Source: Clostridium sp. CAG:914 | GTDB taxonomy: Bacteria > Bacillota_I > Bacilli_A > RF39 > UBA660 | Reading direction: 5' to 3' | DNA length: 49,499 nucleotides | Assembly (NCBI GenBank): GCA_000437895.1 | Contig: FR902120.1 | Location: forward strand, 1-49,499 | Shown here: positions 35,785-44,345 of the stretch, one piece after another | Position numbering within the stretch: the stretch's first letter is position 1 | How the letters are laid out: every line of letters starts with the position of its first letter | Made by a program: the position numbers and the translations under genes | Notes under the pieces: model-generated | Databases searched by the model: none | What the model saw: the letters and a program-made list of their open reading frames with translations, nothing else | Told to the model about the DNA's origin: nothing

Positions 35785-36898
35785 GATTAATGATTTAATC
35801 AAAGAGTTATGTCCTAATGGTGTTGAGTATAAAACTTTGGATAACCTTGTATCCATATCTACGGGAAAATTGAATGCTAATGCTATGGAAGAAGATGGGC
35901 AATATGCATTTTTTACCTGTGACGCTAAGCCATTTAGAATTAATACGTATGCATTCGATGGAGAAGCAATTTTGATTTCAGGCAATGGAAGTCAAGTTGG
36001 GCATTTGAATTATTATGTAGGAAAGTTCAATGCATATCAAAGAACTTATGTATTGATGGATTTTATTGATGATATAGTTTGTAAGTATTTATTTCATTAT
36101 TTAAATGCTTACTTAAAGAAATATATTGATTTGAATTCTAAAAAGGGTTCGGTACCTTATATTACATTGCCAATGTTAACAACGTTTAAAGTTGCAATTC
36201 CACCAATTGAGGTACAAGAAGAAATAGTACGAATTCTTGATAAATTTGGCGAGCTAGAAGCGGAGCTAGAAGCGGAGCTAGAAGCGAGAAAGAGTCAATA
36301 TGAGTTTTGGCGTGGTAAATTATTAAATAAAAATGGTAATATAAAAATTAGAGACTTCTTTACTAGAGTTAAAGGTACACCTATTACCGCCGGAAAGATG
36401 AAAGAAATTGCTGTTGAAGATGGTGAAGTAAGAATATTTGCAGGTGGGCAGACAAAAGTAGATACTACTAGGGATAATATTCCAAAAGATAATATAATTA
36501 ATTATCCATGTGTAATAGTTCAGTCTAGAGGCTTAATAGACTTTATATATTATGATAAACCATTTACTTTTAAAAATGAAATGTGGGCTTATACTTGTAA
36601 TAATAAAACTACTGTGAAGTATCTTTACTATTATTTAAAGAATAATGTTAATTATTTCAGAACAGTTGGAGGACAGATGGGGTCTATGCCACAAATATCC
36701 TTACCTGTAACGGAGAAATATGAAGTATATTTACCAGATATAAAGGAACAAGAAAGAATAGTTAATTTTTTAGACAGGTTTGAAATATTAATTAATGACA
36801 TTTCAGAAGGACTTCCTGCTGAAATAGAAGCTAGAAGAAAACAATATGAGTATTATAGAAATAAGTTATTAAGTTTTGAGGAGGTGTCTTGTGAATAA
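35777..36898 (+). CDS. hsdS: type I restriction-modification specificity subunit HsdS
   Basis: A 373-aa two-domain specificity subunit. The first target-recognition domain is at about 1-150 and ends in a conserved helix, IEVQEEIVRILDKFGELEAE. The second is at about 185-330 and ends DIKEQERIVNFLDRFEILIN. Each recognises half of a bipartite DNA target, and the helices set the spacing. The central helix contains three copies of the peptide ELEA from a 12-bp repeat. Both HsdS half-ends have a similar basic tail (ARKSQYEFWRGKLL and ARRKQYEYYRNKLL), the usual pseudo-twofold symmetry. It overlaps hsdM and hsdR. Confidence 0.93.
   Translation: MSRINDLIKELCPNGVEYKTLDNLVSISTGKLNANAMEEDGQYAFFTCDAKPFRINTYAFDGEAILISGNGSQVGHLNYYVGKFNAYQRTYVLMDFIDDIVCKYLFHYLNAYLKKYIDLNSKKGSVPYITLPMLTTFKVAIPPIEVQEEIVRILDKFGELEAELEAELEARKSQYEFWRGKLLNKNGNIKIRDFFTRVKGTPITAGKMKEIAVEDGEVRIFAGGQTKVDTTRDNIPKDNIINYPCVIVQSRGLIDFIYYDKPFTFKNEMWAYTCNNKTTVKYLYYYLKNNVNYFRTVGGQMGSMPQISLPVTEKYEVYLPDIKEQERIVNFLDRFEILINDISEGLPAEIEARRKQYEYYRNKLLSFEEVSCE
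36251..36286 (+). repeat. three tandem 12-bp repeats in the hsdS hinge
   Basis: The unit GAGCTAGAAGCG occurs three times in a row and encodes ELEA-ELEA-ELEA (codons 159-170). The length is a multiple of 3, so copy changes keep the frame but alter the spacing between the two recognition domains, as in EcoR124I/EcoR124II. Confidence 0.92.
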
Positions 36899-39800
36899 AG
36901 AATATGGATTAGTATCTGAAAATAATGGTTCAACAGTTGTAGCAGAATACTTTGGACTAAAAAGAAAAGATACAAGTTATCAAAGTGAGGCACAACTTGA
37001 AGAAGAATTTATACAAACTCTTAAAGATGAAGGATATGAGTATTTAATCTTTAATTCAGAGGAAGAATTAGTTAATAATTTAAGAAGTAAAATTGAAGAA
37101 CTAAATCATTATACTTTTGAAGATGATGAGTGGAATAACTTCTTTATTAAGGAAATAGCTAATCAAAACTATGGTATTAAAGAAAAAACATTTACTATTC
37201 AAAAGGATGAAACTAAAGTATTAAGACATAAAGATGGAACTACTACTAATATAAGACTTATAGATAAAGAGAATATTCATAATAACAAATTACAAGTTAT
37301 TAATCAGTATGTTAATAATGGTGTAAGAGATAATAGATATGATGTAACTATATTAGTAAATGGTTTACCATTAGTACATATTGAATTAAAACGTAGGGGT
37401 AAAACATTAAGAGAAGCATTTAATCAAATAGATAGATACCAAAGAGAATCATTTTGGGCTAATAGCGGTTTATATCAATATGTACAAGTATTTGTAATTA
37501 GTAATGGTACATATACAAAGTATTATTCTAATACTACAAGAGACTTGCATTTGAAGAATAAGGCACAGAATATTAAGTCATCTAATACATTTGAGTTTAC
37601 TTCTTATTGGGCAGACCAAAAGAATAATACTATTATTGATTTAATAGATTTTGCTAAGACATTTTGTTCTAAACATACAATACTTAATATATTAACTAAA
37701 TATTGTGTATTTACAAGTAATGAAGAATTAATGGTAATGAGACCATATCAAATAGTTGCTACTGAAAAGATATTAAACAAAATAGAGATAGCTCACAACT
37801 ATAAGTGGTATGGTAGTATTAAGTCTGGAGGTTATATTTGGCATACAACTGGTAGTGGTAAGACATTAACATCCTTTAAGACAGCACAACTTGCTACTTC
37901 ACTTGAATATATTGATAAAGTATTATTTGTTGTAGATAGAAAAGATTTAGACTATCAAACAATGAAAGAATATGATAACTTTCAAAAAGATGCAGCTAAC
38001 TCTAATACTTCTACTAAGATATTAGAAAGACAACTTAATGACCATAATGCTAGAATAATAATTACTACTATTCAAAAACTAACTTCATTTGTTAAAAGAA
38101 ATGATAATCACGATATATACAATAAGGAAGTAGTATTTATATTTGATGAGTGTCATAGAAGTCAATTTGGTGATATGCACAAACTTATTGTTAAGAAGTT
38201 TAATAAGTATTACCTATTTGGATTCACAGGTACTCCAATATTTAAAGAAAATGCAAGAAGTCAAAGCGGTATGTTATTAACTACCGACCAGACTTTTGGT
38301 GAGAAATTACATACCTATACAATAGTAGATGCTATTAAAGATAAGAACGTATTACCTTTTAAATATGAATATGTAGGTCGAGTTGATATTAAACAAGATG
38401 TTGAAGATGAAAAAGTATATGCGATAAATGAAGAAAAAGCATTTGATAATGACCTTAGAATCAATATGATAACAGCATATATTATTGATAATTTTGATAG
38501 AAAGACTAAAGCTGGTAATTATTTATTTAAAGCGATAGATAATGTTGGAGAATTAGCTAAGAATAATAGAAATAAAGAAGTTAAGGTAGTGCGTAGTTTA
38601 AATGGCTTCAATTCAATATTTGCTGTATCAAGTATAAGTATGGCTAAGAAATATTATGAAGCGTTTAAACAACAACCAAATGACTTAAAAATAGCACTAA
38701 TATATAGTTTTGGTGTTAATGATGCTATAGACGATGGTCTATTTGACGAGAATAGTGAATCAACTGAAAACTTATCTAAATCAGATAGAGACTTCTTAGA
38801 TTCTGCTATTGATGATTATAATAAAATGTTTGGTACAAGTTATGACACTTCTTCTGAGAAGTTCCAAAACTATTATAAAGATGTTTCTTTAAGAATGAAA
38901 AATAAGGAAATAGATATGTTAATAGTAGCAAATATGTTTTTAACGGGTTTTGATGCTAAGACATTAAATACATTATGGGTAGATAAGAATCTTAAATATC
39001 ATGGCCTTATTCAGTCATTTTCAAGAACTAATAGAATACTTAATTCAATTAAAGTTGTTGGAAATATAGTTTCATTTAGAAACTTAGAAGAAAGATTAAA
39101 TGAAGCATTAGGACTTTTTGGTGATAAGGATGCCTGTGGAATAGTATTACTTAAATCCTTTAATGATTATTACAATGGTTATAAGGATGATAAAGGAAAA
39201 GAAGTTAGAGGCTATAAAAGTTATGTTGAAGAACTATTAAATAAATTTCCTGCTGGAGTTGAAATAGTTGGTGAACAGAATCAAAAAGACTTTATTAAGT
39301 TATATGGTGCTATATTAAAGGTAACTAATATACTTACTTCTTTTGATGAATTTGAAAGTAATGAATTACTGACGCCAAGAGACATACAAGACTATCATAG
39401 CATGTATCAAGATATACATGATGAATTTACTAAGAGAGCTAAGGTTGAAGCTGTAGATATTACAGAAGATTTAGAATTTGAAATGGAATTAATTAAGACA
39501 ATAGACATTAATATAGATTATATTCTAAATCTAGTAAAGAAATATCACGAAAGTAATATGCAAGATAAAGAGTTATTACTTAAGATTCAAAAAGCTGTTA
39601 ATGCTTCACCTGAATTAAGAAATAAGAAAGACTTAATTGAACAGTTTATTGATTCGTTGAATCAAGATTCTGATGTATATAAAGACTTTGAGACATTTAT
39701 GAATACTAAAAAAAAGGAAGAACTTGATAAGATTATTGAAGAAGAAAATCTTAAGAGTGATGAAACTTATGTATTTATTAGAAAAGCATTTGATAGAGGT

Positions 39801-39950
39801 AATGTAGAAGAAAATGGTACAGATGTAGTTAATATATTACCTCAAATGTCAAGATTCACAGCAGATAATGATAGAGCTAAAAAGAAACAAAGAGTACTTG
39901 ATAAACTAACAGAATTCTTTAATAAATTCTTTAGTATTACTGGCAAATAA
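36891..39950 (+). CDS. hsdR: type I restriction endonuclease subunit HsdR
   Basis: A 1019-aa motor and nuclease subunit. The N-terminal PD-(D/E)xK nuclease motif is RYDVTILVNGLPLVHIELKRRG. SF2 translocase motifs follow: Walker A IWHTTGSGKTLTSFKTA, VLFVVDRKDLDYQT, DEAD-like VVFIFDECHRSQFGDMH, FGFTGTPIF, and motif VI-type FSRTNRILN. The GTG start at 36891 has a strong GAGGAGGT 4 nt upstream and overlaps the hsdS stop by 8 bp; an in-frame TTG at 36876 is inside that site and unlikely. The operon is complete and appears intact. Confidence 0.95.
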   Translation: MNKEYGLVSENNGSTVVAEYFGLKRKDTSYQSEAQLEEEFIQTLKDEGYEYLIFNSEEELVNNLRSKIEELNHYTFEDDEWNNFFIKEIANQNYGIKEKTFTIQKDETKVLRHKDGTTTNIRLIDKENIHNNKLQVINQYVNNGVRDNRYDVTILVNGLPLVHIELKRRGKTLREAFNQIDRYQRESFWANSGLYQYVQVFVISNGTYTKYYSNTTRDLHLKNKAQNIKSSNTFEFTSYWADQKNNTIIDLIDFAKTFCSKHTILNILTKYCVFTSNEELMVMRPYQIVATEKILNKIEIAHNYKWYGSIKSGGYIWHTTGSGKTLTSFKTAQLATSLEYIDKVLFVVDRKDLDYQTMKEYDNFQKDAANSNTSTKILERQLNDHNARIIITTIQKLTSFVKRNDNHDIYNKEVVFIFDECHRSQFGDMHKLIVKKFNKYYLFGFTGTPIFKENARSQSGMLLTTDQTFGEKLHTYTIVDAIKDKNVLPFKYEYVGRVDIKQDVEDEKVYAINEEKAFDNDLRINMITAYIIDNFDRKTKAGNYLFKAIDNVGELAKNNRNKEVKVVRSLNGFNSIFAVSSISMAKKYYEAFKQQPNDLKIALIYSFGVNDAIDDGLFDENSESTENLSKSDRDFLDSAIDDYNKMFGTSYDTSSEKFQNYYKDVSLRMKNKEIDMLIVANMFLTGFDAKTLNTLWVDKNLKYHGLIQSFSRTNRILNSIKVVGNIVSFRNLEERLNEALGLFGDKDACGIVLLKSFNDYYNGYKDDKGKEVRGYKSYVEELLNKFPAGVEIVGEQNQKDFIKLYGAILKVTNILTSFDEFESNELLTPRDIQDYHSMYQDIHDEFTKRAKVEAVDITEDLEFEMELIKTIDINIDYILNLVKKYHESNMQDKELLLKIQKAVNASPELRNKKDLIEQFIDSLNQDSDVYKDFETFMNTKKKEELDKIIEEENLKSDETYVFIRKAFDRGNVEENGTDVVNILPQMSRFTADNDRAKKKQRVLDKLTEFFNKFFSITGK

Positions 39951-39986
39951 AAATACTCAAGGCTATAATAAGTCTTGAGTATTTTT
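39951..39986. terminator. bidirectional terminator between hsdR and the XRE gene
   Basis: AAATACTCAAG and CTTGAGTATTT form a perfect 11-bp stem with a 12-nt loop; A-run on one side and T-run on the other. Confidence 0.85.
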
Positions 39987-40254
39987 ATATTCTATTCGGA
40001 ACATCTTTGTGAGTGTCATCATATTTAAGTAATAAATATGTTTCAATATTTAATGCTTTTGCTAATGAATCAATAGTTTTAAGTGAAGGGTCATAAAGTT
40101 GTCTTTCTAAATCAGAGATATATTTATCTGTTAATCCCACTATTTCACTTAGTTTTTCTTGTGATATATTAGATTTAATCCTATAGTATTTTAAATTTTG
40201 ACTGAATACTTCCCTTATATCTATTTCTTTTTCTTTACTAGACATTTCTACCAC
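39985..40254 (-). CDS. XRE-family repressor
   Basis: An 89-aa Cro/CI-type regulator. The helix-turn-helix covers about residues 15-75: FSQNLKYYRIKSNISQEKLS, EIVGLTDKYISDLERQLYDP, SLKTIDSLAKALNIETYLLL. It has no other domain. It is divergent from the zinc-ribbon membrane protein, and the shared intergenic region holds repeated ACTTTGA boxes that are likely its operators. GAGGTGG precedes the ATG on the minus strand. Confidence 0.88.
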   Translation of the reverse strand: MVEMSSKEKEIDIREVFSQNLKYYRIKSNISQEKLSEIVGLTDKYISDLERQLYDPSLKTIDSLAKALNIETYLLLKYDDTHKDVPNRI

Positions 40255-40279
40255 CTCATAATAAAATTATATAAGTATG

Positions 40280-40364
40280 ACTTTGAGAAAATAACCTAGT
40301 ACCACTTTGAGAAAAATTGATTTTATGTTATACTTTTATTATATCAAAGTTTCACTTTGATATA
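40280..40364. promoter_or_regulatory. operator region with ACTTTGA boxes and an 11-bp palindrome
   Basis: ACTTTGAGAAAA occurs at 40280-40291 and 40304-40315, 24 bp apart (same helix face approximately). A perfect inverted repeat TATATCAAAGT/ACTTTGATATA (40340-40364, 3-bp gap) contains the same ACTTTGA core. A promoter for the rightward gene, TTGAGA (40307-40312), 16 nt, TATACT (40329-40334), overlaps these sites, so repressor binding would block it. Confidence 0.65.
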
Positions 40365-40376
40365 TGGAGGTGTGAT

Positions 40377-40790
40377 ATGGCATTAATGAAATGTCCTGAG
40401 TGTAATAAAGAAATAAGTGATACTACAAATGTATGTATTCATTGTGGATATAAAATAGGAAATAATAGTCAAATATATATACATCCATTTATTAAAAAAA
40501 TTGTGCCTATCATATTTGTATTATTGGTAATATTTATTATAATAAATATAAATAAAAACAATGAAAGTGATAGTTCAGATAATTTAGTTAGTTGTGATGA
40601 CCTTAGTTATTTTGTTGATACTTCAAAAACTAATTATGCTAATGAACATGGTTATAGTATTAATAAAACAACCTGTAAGTTTTCTAGTTATATAAAATAT
40701 ACTGATACTGGAGAATATGGAATATCTATTGCTTGTGATTCACCAGACAAATTATATCATAAGACATTTGAATATAAGTGTAGTAAATAA
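40377..40790 (+). CDS. zinc-ribbon, single-transmembrane protein
   Basis: A 137-aa protein. The N-terminal zinc ribbon ALMKCPECNKEISDTTNVCIHCGYK has two CxxC pairs. One transmembrane helix (IVPIIFVLLVIFIIINI) follows, and then an extracytoplasmic domain of about 85 residues with four Cys (VSCDDLSYFV, KTTCKFSSY, IACDSP, YKCSK), possibly disulfide-bonded. GGAGGTG precedes the ATG at 40377; the upstream frame from 40317 covers the operator and is not used. Regulated by the divergent XRE protein by position. Function unknown. Confidence 0.65.
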   Translation: MALMKCPECNKEISDTTNVCIHCGYKIGNNSQIYIHPFIKKIVPIIFVLLVIFIIININKNNESDSSDNLVSCDDLSYFVDTSKTNYANEHGYSINKTTCKFSSYIKYTDTGEYGISIACDSPDKLYHKTFEYKCSK

Positions 40791-40815
40791 TAATATAAAA
40801 AAGGAGGAATAAGTT

Positions 40816-41046
40816 GTGATTAATAAAAAGGATGTTATAGAAATTAAAGATGGTGTAATACCTTATGAGAAGATTAAAGACCAAAAAGATATTACTTTTG
40901 TAATAATAACAAAAGATGAAAAAGTATTAGAAGAATCTATAAGAGCAATTACAAAAGTTAAAGAAGAATATAAAGATAAAGACTTTAATGTAGTAATATC
41001 AAGTAGCTATGAGAAACTTCATACACTTAGCAATGATAAGTTTTAA
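40816..41046 (+). CDS. hypothetical small protein
   Basis: A 76-aa alpha/beta protein that I do not recognise. It shows TFVIITKDEKVLEESIRAIT and FNVVISSSYEKLHTL. It has no Cys pairs or membrane segment. AAAGGAGGAA precedes a GTG start at 40816. It is 25 bp after the zinc-ribbon gene and is probably in the same transcript, ended by the hairpin at 41049. Confidence 0.5.
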   Translation: MINKKDVIEIKDGVIPYEKIKDQKDITFVIITKDEKVLEESIRAITKVKEEYKDKDFNVVISSSYEKLHTLSNDKF

Positions 41047-41048
41047 TT

Positions 41049-41076
41049 TGAGATAGTATAATTTACTATCTTTTAT
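41049..41076 (+). terminator. terminator
   Basis: AGATAGTA/TACTATCT hairpin followed by a T-rich stretch (TTTTATTTTG). Confidence 0.6.
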
Positions 41077-41182
41077 TTTGTATTTTGTTTATATATTAAT
41101 TATGAAAGTAAATGATAATTAATGATAATATATGTTAATTAGTCAAAGTATATGACAGTTTACGATTTTTAGGAGGAACTAT

Positions 41183-41503
41183 ATGAATACAGAGTTAATT
41201 AGATTAAAAACTATAAGTAATGCTATTGGTCTTTCTACAGCTACATTAAGACGTATGATAAAAAGAAATGAACTTAGAGGAGTATTACTCGGTGGTAATT
41301 ATTATGTTACGCGAAAGGATTATGATGAATTGCTGTTTAATATTGAATGTAAAAAGTTAAATGTAACACCAAAAGAAATGAGAGAAATATATAAAGAAAC
41401 TCAAAAGGAAAAACACAAAGAGCTGTTTAAATTAATGGGATTAGATAAGCTTGATAAAACAACTCAGGATTTTATATTAAAAGGAATGTCTATTATTAAA
41501 TAA
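41183..41503 (+). CDS. MerR/excisionase-like helix-turn-helix protein
   Basis: A 106-aa protein with an N-terminal MerR-type HTH and wing: IRLKTISNAIGLSTATLRRM, IKRNELRGVLLGGNYYVTRK. The C-terminal half is helical and charged (VTPKEMREIYKETQKEKHKE). It stands just before a small serine resolvase gene. IS607-type recombinases have such an HTH fused to the resolvase; here the two are separate genes. Could act as recombination directionality factor or accessory DNA-binding protein. AGGAGGAA precedes the ATG. Confidence 0.7.
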   Translation: MNTELIRLKTISNAIGLSTATLRRMIKRNELRGVLLGGNYYVTRKDYDELLFNIECKKLNVTPKEMREIYKETQKEKHKELFKLMGLDKLDKTTQDFILKGMSIIK

Positions 41504-41527
41504 TTTAGGGGCTCTCAAATTTAATTA

Positions 41528-41638
41528 TTAGTATTAAAATAAACGTGTGCTTGAATAGCATTAAAATTGAGTTAATTATTAATAGTTGGAAATAATATTC
41601 TGTGTGTCAGAAAAAATGGTCGCTTATTTCAATACTAA
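41528..41638. repeat. inverted repeat before the resolvase gene (candidate res site)
   Basis: TTAGTATTAAAATAA (41528-41542) and TTATTTCAATACTAA (41624-41638) are inverted copies, 14 of 15 matching, with 81 bp between. The region lies between the HTH gene and the resolvase start. The right arm ends 4 nt before the AGGAGG ribosome-binding site. It may be a recombination site or an mRNA structure controlling the resolvase. Confidence 0.5.
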
Positions 41639-41656
41639 TTAATAGGAGGTTTTGTA

Positions 41657-42379
41657 ATGAAAGAAAAAATATTTGCCGTGGCAAGGATCTCAACTCCCCA
41701 GCAGAAATTAGATAGACAAATTAGGAATATCTTAAAAGAGTATCCAGAAGCTTATATAATCAAAATTAAATATACTGGTACTACATTTAAAGGAAATAAA
41801 GAAATGGAAAACTTAGTTAATCAAATTAAGAAAGATATAACTAATAAGACTAATGTAACATTAGTATTTGATGAAGTATCTCGTATGAGTAGAAATGCTG
41901 AAGAAGGATTTGCTTTATACGAAGAATTATTTAATCTTGGTGTTAATATTGTATTTTTGAAGGATAAACATATTAATACAGATGTATATAGAAAAGCTCT
42001 AAGTACTGATATACCAATGACAGGGACTAATGTAGATATTATATTAGAAGCTGTTAAGAAATATCTAATGCTACTTGCTAAGGAACAAATACAGTTAGGT
42101 TTTCAAAAGGCACAAGATGAAGTTGATTATCTTCACAAGAGAACGTCTGAAGGACTACTCACAGCTAAGCTAAATGGGAAGCAGATAGGACGTATTAAAG
42201 GAAAAAAATATACTTCAAAGAAAGAAGTACATTGTAAGGAGATAATTAAAAAGAATAGTAAAGATTTTAACGGTAGTAATTCTGATGATGAGGTTATGAA
42301 AATATGCGGTATATCCAGAGGTTCATACTATAAGTATAAAAGAGAGTTAAAAGAAAATAATTATTCAGAGGTTAATTGA
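41657..42379 (+). CDS. small serine recombinase (resolvase/invertase family)
   Basis: A 240-aa serine recombinase. The catalytic domain begins KIFAVARISTPQQKLDRQ with nucleophile Ser12. LVFDEVSRMSRNAEEGFALY carries the conserved Arg pair, followed by the long E-helix region (VKKYLMLLAKEQIQLGFQKA). The C-terminal HTH (EVMKICGISRGSYYKYKREL) matches Hin/gamma-delta resolvases. Length is a little above Tn3-type resolvases (about 185-200 aa). It could resolve multimers of the excised circle. AGGAGG precedes the ATG. Its stop overlaps the convergent gene by 15 bp. Confidence 0.88.
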   Translation: MKEKIFAVARISTPQQKLDRQIRNILKEYPEAYIIKIKYTGTTFKGNKEMENLVNQIKKDITNKTNVTLVFDEVSRMSRNAEEGFALYEELFNLGVNIVFLKDKHINTDVYRKALSTDIPMTGTNVDIILEAVKKYLMLLAKEQIQLGFQKAQDEVDYLHKRTSEGLLTAKLNGKQIGRIKGKKYTSKKEVHCKEIIKKNSKDFNGSNSDDEVMKICGISRGSYYKYKRELKENNYSEVN

Positions 42380-43822
42380 GTTCTTTGAATTAGATTTTTT
42401 AACCCGTTGATTATTACATTTGTTAGACCATTTTTTAAAGCAACCATTGCATAGATAAATTGATATATCATAAATATTATTTTCGAATCTTAATCTATGT
42501 AACTTTTCTGCATTAGTATTGCAATGATAACATTTTTGATTATACTCATTAAGTATAATTTTATTATAATATTTATCCAACAATAAATATAATACAGCAG
42601 TTGAAATTGATGAGTAAGTTTTTAACTTTAATTCATAATTATTTGTCTTATTCTTTAATTCTATTCTATTTTCATTATAGTAATTGCTTATTTTAATATT
42701 ATTACATTTTAAATTATCAATGGTATTTTGTTTAAAATTATCTATTTTGCTAGATAATTTTTTTTCTATATATTTTAAGTCAAAAGGATGGTCTAAGTCT
42801 GTATAATGATAGAAAAATATTTTTTCGAGTTGATTTTGTAAATATTTGTATCTTTTTTCATTATTAGTATAACTTTCGTATAGTGAATCATCATTGCCAT
42901 TTTCATAGATATTATAATTTTTAGTGAGTAAGTCATTACTCAAAGAGAAAAGATGATATAAATAGTAACATTCAATAATAAAATCATTTAAATTAATCTC
43001 AACATTTTTAATTACTAATTCATTAGAGTAGATATAAATTTTATTGTTATATGTTCTATTAAATTCTTTTAATTGTGGATAATTATATTGTTTAACTTCT
43101 ATTCTTTTATTTGATGGTAAATCTAGTATTTTATTTTTTTCTTCTTTAATTAAATTTACCATTAGTGGAATACCAAATTTATTGCATAACTTTATTAAAG
43201 CACGTATTAGATTTCTATATTCATTTCTAACCCCACTAAAATTATTATTAATATATTTTGAAATATCATAATCAAATATAAATGATGAAATATTACATGA
43301 ACTCATATTTATTGGGGTTCCCTTTTTTTTATTTAGAATTTCTAATATTGTTTCTACTAATTTATCTATATATATTTGGTTTTTACTATCATCAATATAA
43401 TCAATTAAGAAATCTCCTGAATATATTCCTTCGTTATTGAAGCGAAAAGGAAATTCAATTTCGATAATCTCCTTCAGCTTAAAATTAACAATTAAGCTTT
43501 TATAAATATTGTATAAAAGATAAGAGGAATATTTTAAATCATTTGACTTTTTTAAATCACATACATATCTATATATAACATCATAATTAATATAGTATTT
43601 ATCACTTGTAAATGTTGTTAATTGTTTTTTTATAAGTTTATTGAAACTTTCTCCAATTTTGTAAATTTGAAGTAATAATTTTACTTCATCTTCATCACTA
43701 AAAAATTTATATTCTGTATAATTGCATTGTTTGCTTTTTTCATTAGTTAACATAAATGAATTAAATGCTTTACTATATTTAATATTAAAACTACCACTAA
43801 TAATATTTTTTACAAAAAACAT
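42365..43822 (-). CDS. hypothetical protein with C-terminal Cys motifs (possibly DUF6076-like)
   Basis: A 485-aa, Asn/Ile/Tyr-rich protein. Residues 1-420 show mostly helical, polar sequence with no motif I recognise. The C-terminal 70 residues carry CYHCNTNAEKLHRLRFENNI...YLCNGCFKKW, a CxxC...CxxC zinc-binding pair spaced about 30 residues apart; this resembles the end of some DUF6076-type proteins, but the assignment is uncertain. It is the only long gene of the element on the minus strand besides the XRE repressor and is convergent with the resolvase. GGAGGC precedes the ATG. Confidence 0.55.
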   Translation of the reverse strand: MFFVKNIISGSFNIKYSKAFNSFMLTNEKSKQCNYTEYKFFSDEDEVKLLLQIYKIGESFNKLIKKQLTTFTSDKYYINYDVIYRYVCDLKKSNDLKYSSYLLYNIYKSLIVNFKLKEIIEIEFPFRFNNEGIYSGDFLIDYIDDSKNQIYIDKLVETILEILNKKKGTPINMSSCNISSFIFDYDISKYINNNFSGVRNEYRNLIRALIKLCNKFGIPLMVNLIKEEKNKILDLPSNKRIEVKQYNYPQLKEFNRTYNNKIYIYSNELVIKNVEINLNDFIIECYYLYHLFSLSNDLLTKNYNIYENGNDDSLYESYTNNEKRYKYLQNQLEKIFFYHYTDLDHPFDLKYIEKKLSSKIDNFKQNTIDNLKCNNIKISNYYNENRIELKNKTNNYELKLKTYSSISTAVLYLLLDKYYNKIILNEYNQKCYHCNTNAEKLHRLRFENNIYDISIYLCNGCFKKWSNKCNNQRVKKSNSKNSINL

Positions 43823-43926
43823 AATTTGCCTCCAAAATTTGAGTATTATTGTATATCAAATTAATGCTTAAATCAAGTTTTTGCAAGACCATTTGATAGA
43901 CTTGTAGCAAGAAAGGAGGAAAAGAG

Positions 43927-44256
43927 ATGCTAAAATGTGAAACTCTTTATAGAGTCACTATATTAGATGTAGTATTTAAGATAAATGAGAATTATACACC
44001 TTATATAGATTTAATAGCTGAAACGTTAGATGAAAACAAAATGAGAATTGATGCTTGCTATTATTTTGCAGGTAGAGCTAAGTATTTTTCTTATAATGAA
44101 TTAATCGATATATTAAATAAGTTTAATATTGAAGTTGAAGATGATAACCTATTTAATAGTTTGATGAAACTTAAAGGTAAGAAAGCTTACTTGTTAAAGA
44201 TTCCAGATTATGAAAATAAGTATCAAGTCTTAAAAGACTATAACGAGGTTAATTAG
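43927..44256 (+). CDS. hypothetical protein
   Basis: A 109-aa alpha/beta protein that I do not recognise. Landmarks: LYRVTILDVVFKINENYTPY, DACYYFAGRAKYFSYNELID, LKGKKAYLLKIPDYENKYQV. It has no membrane segments or Cys pairs. GAAAGGAGG precedes the ATG at 43927. It lies between the unknown divergent gene and the reverse transcriptase; its base use is more like the element's other genes than that of the reverse transcriptase. Confidence 0.55.
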   Translation: MLKCETLYRVTILDVVFKINENYTPYIDLIAETLDENKMRIDACYYFAGRAKYFSYNELIDILNKFNIEVEDDNLFNSLMKLKGKKAYLLKIPDYENKYQVLKDYNEVN

Positions 44257-44294
44257 TTATGAGACATGATATGTATTGGAGTGGTTTTACATAA

Positions 44295-44316
44295 CTATGC
44301 TTCGCTAGAGGCATAG
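44295..44316 (+). other. hairpin upstream of the reverse transcriptase
   Basis: CTATGC/GCATAG stem with loop TTCGCTAGAG. The loop motif CTTCGCTAGA recurs, less one base, as CTTGCTAGA (45665-45673) after the gene. Possible structured RNA; not a recognised intron domain. Confidence 0.4.
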
Positions 44317-44345
44317 GAAAAGAGGAATACCAGGAACTATAACCA

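Noticed and set aside
36240..36300. CRISPR-like or other array from the short repeats
   Set aside because: The repeats are directly tandem without spacers and lie in frame inside hsdS. No CRISPR array was seen anywhere in the window.
41183..42379. IS607-family insertion sequence
   Set aside because: The HTH and the resolvase are separate genes, the resolvase has its own C-terminal HTH, and no tnpB or IS ends are present.
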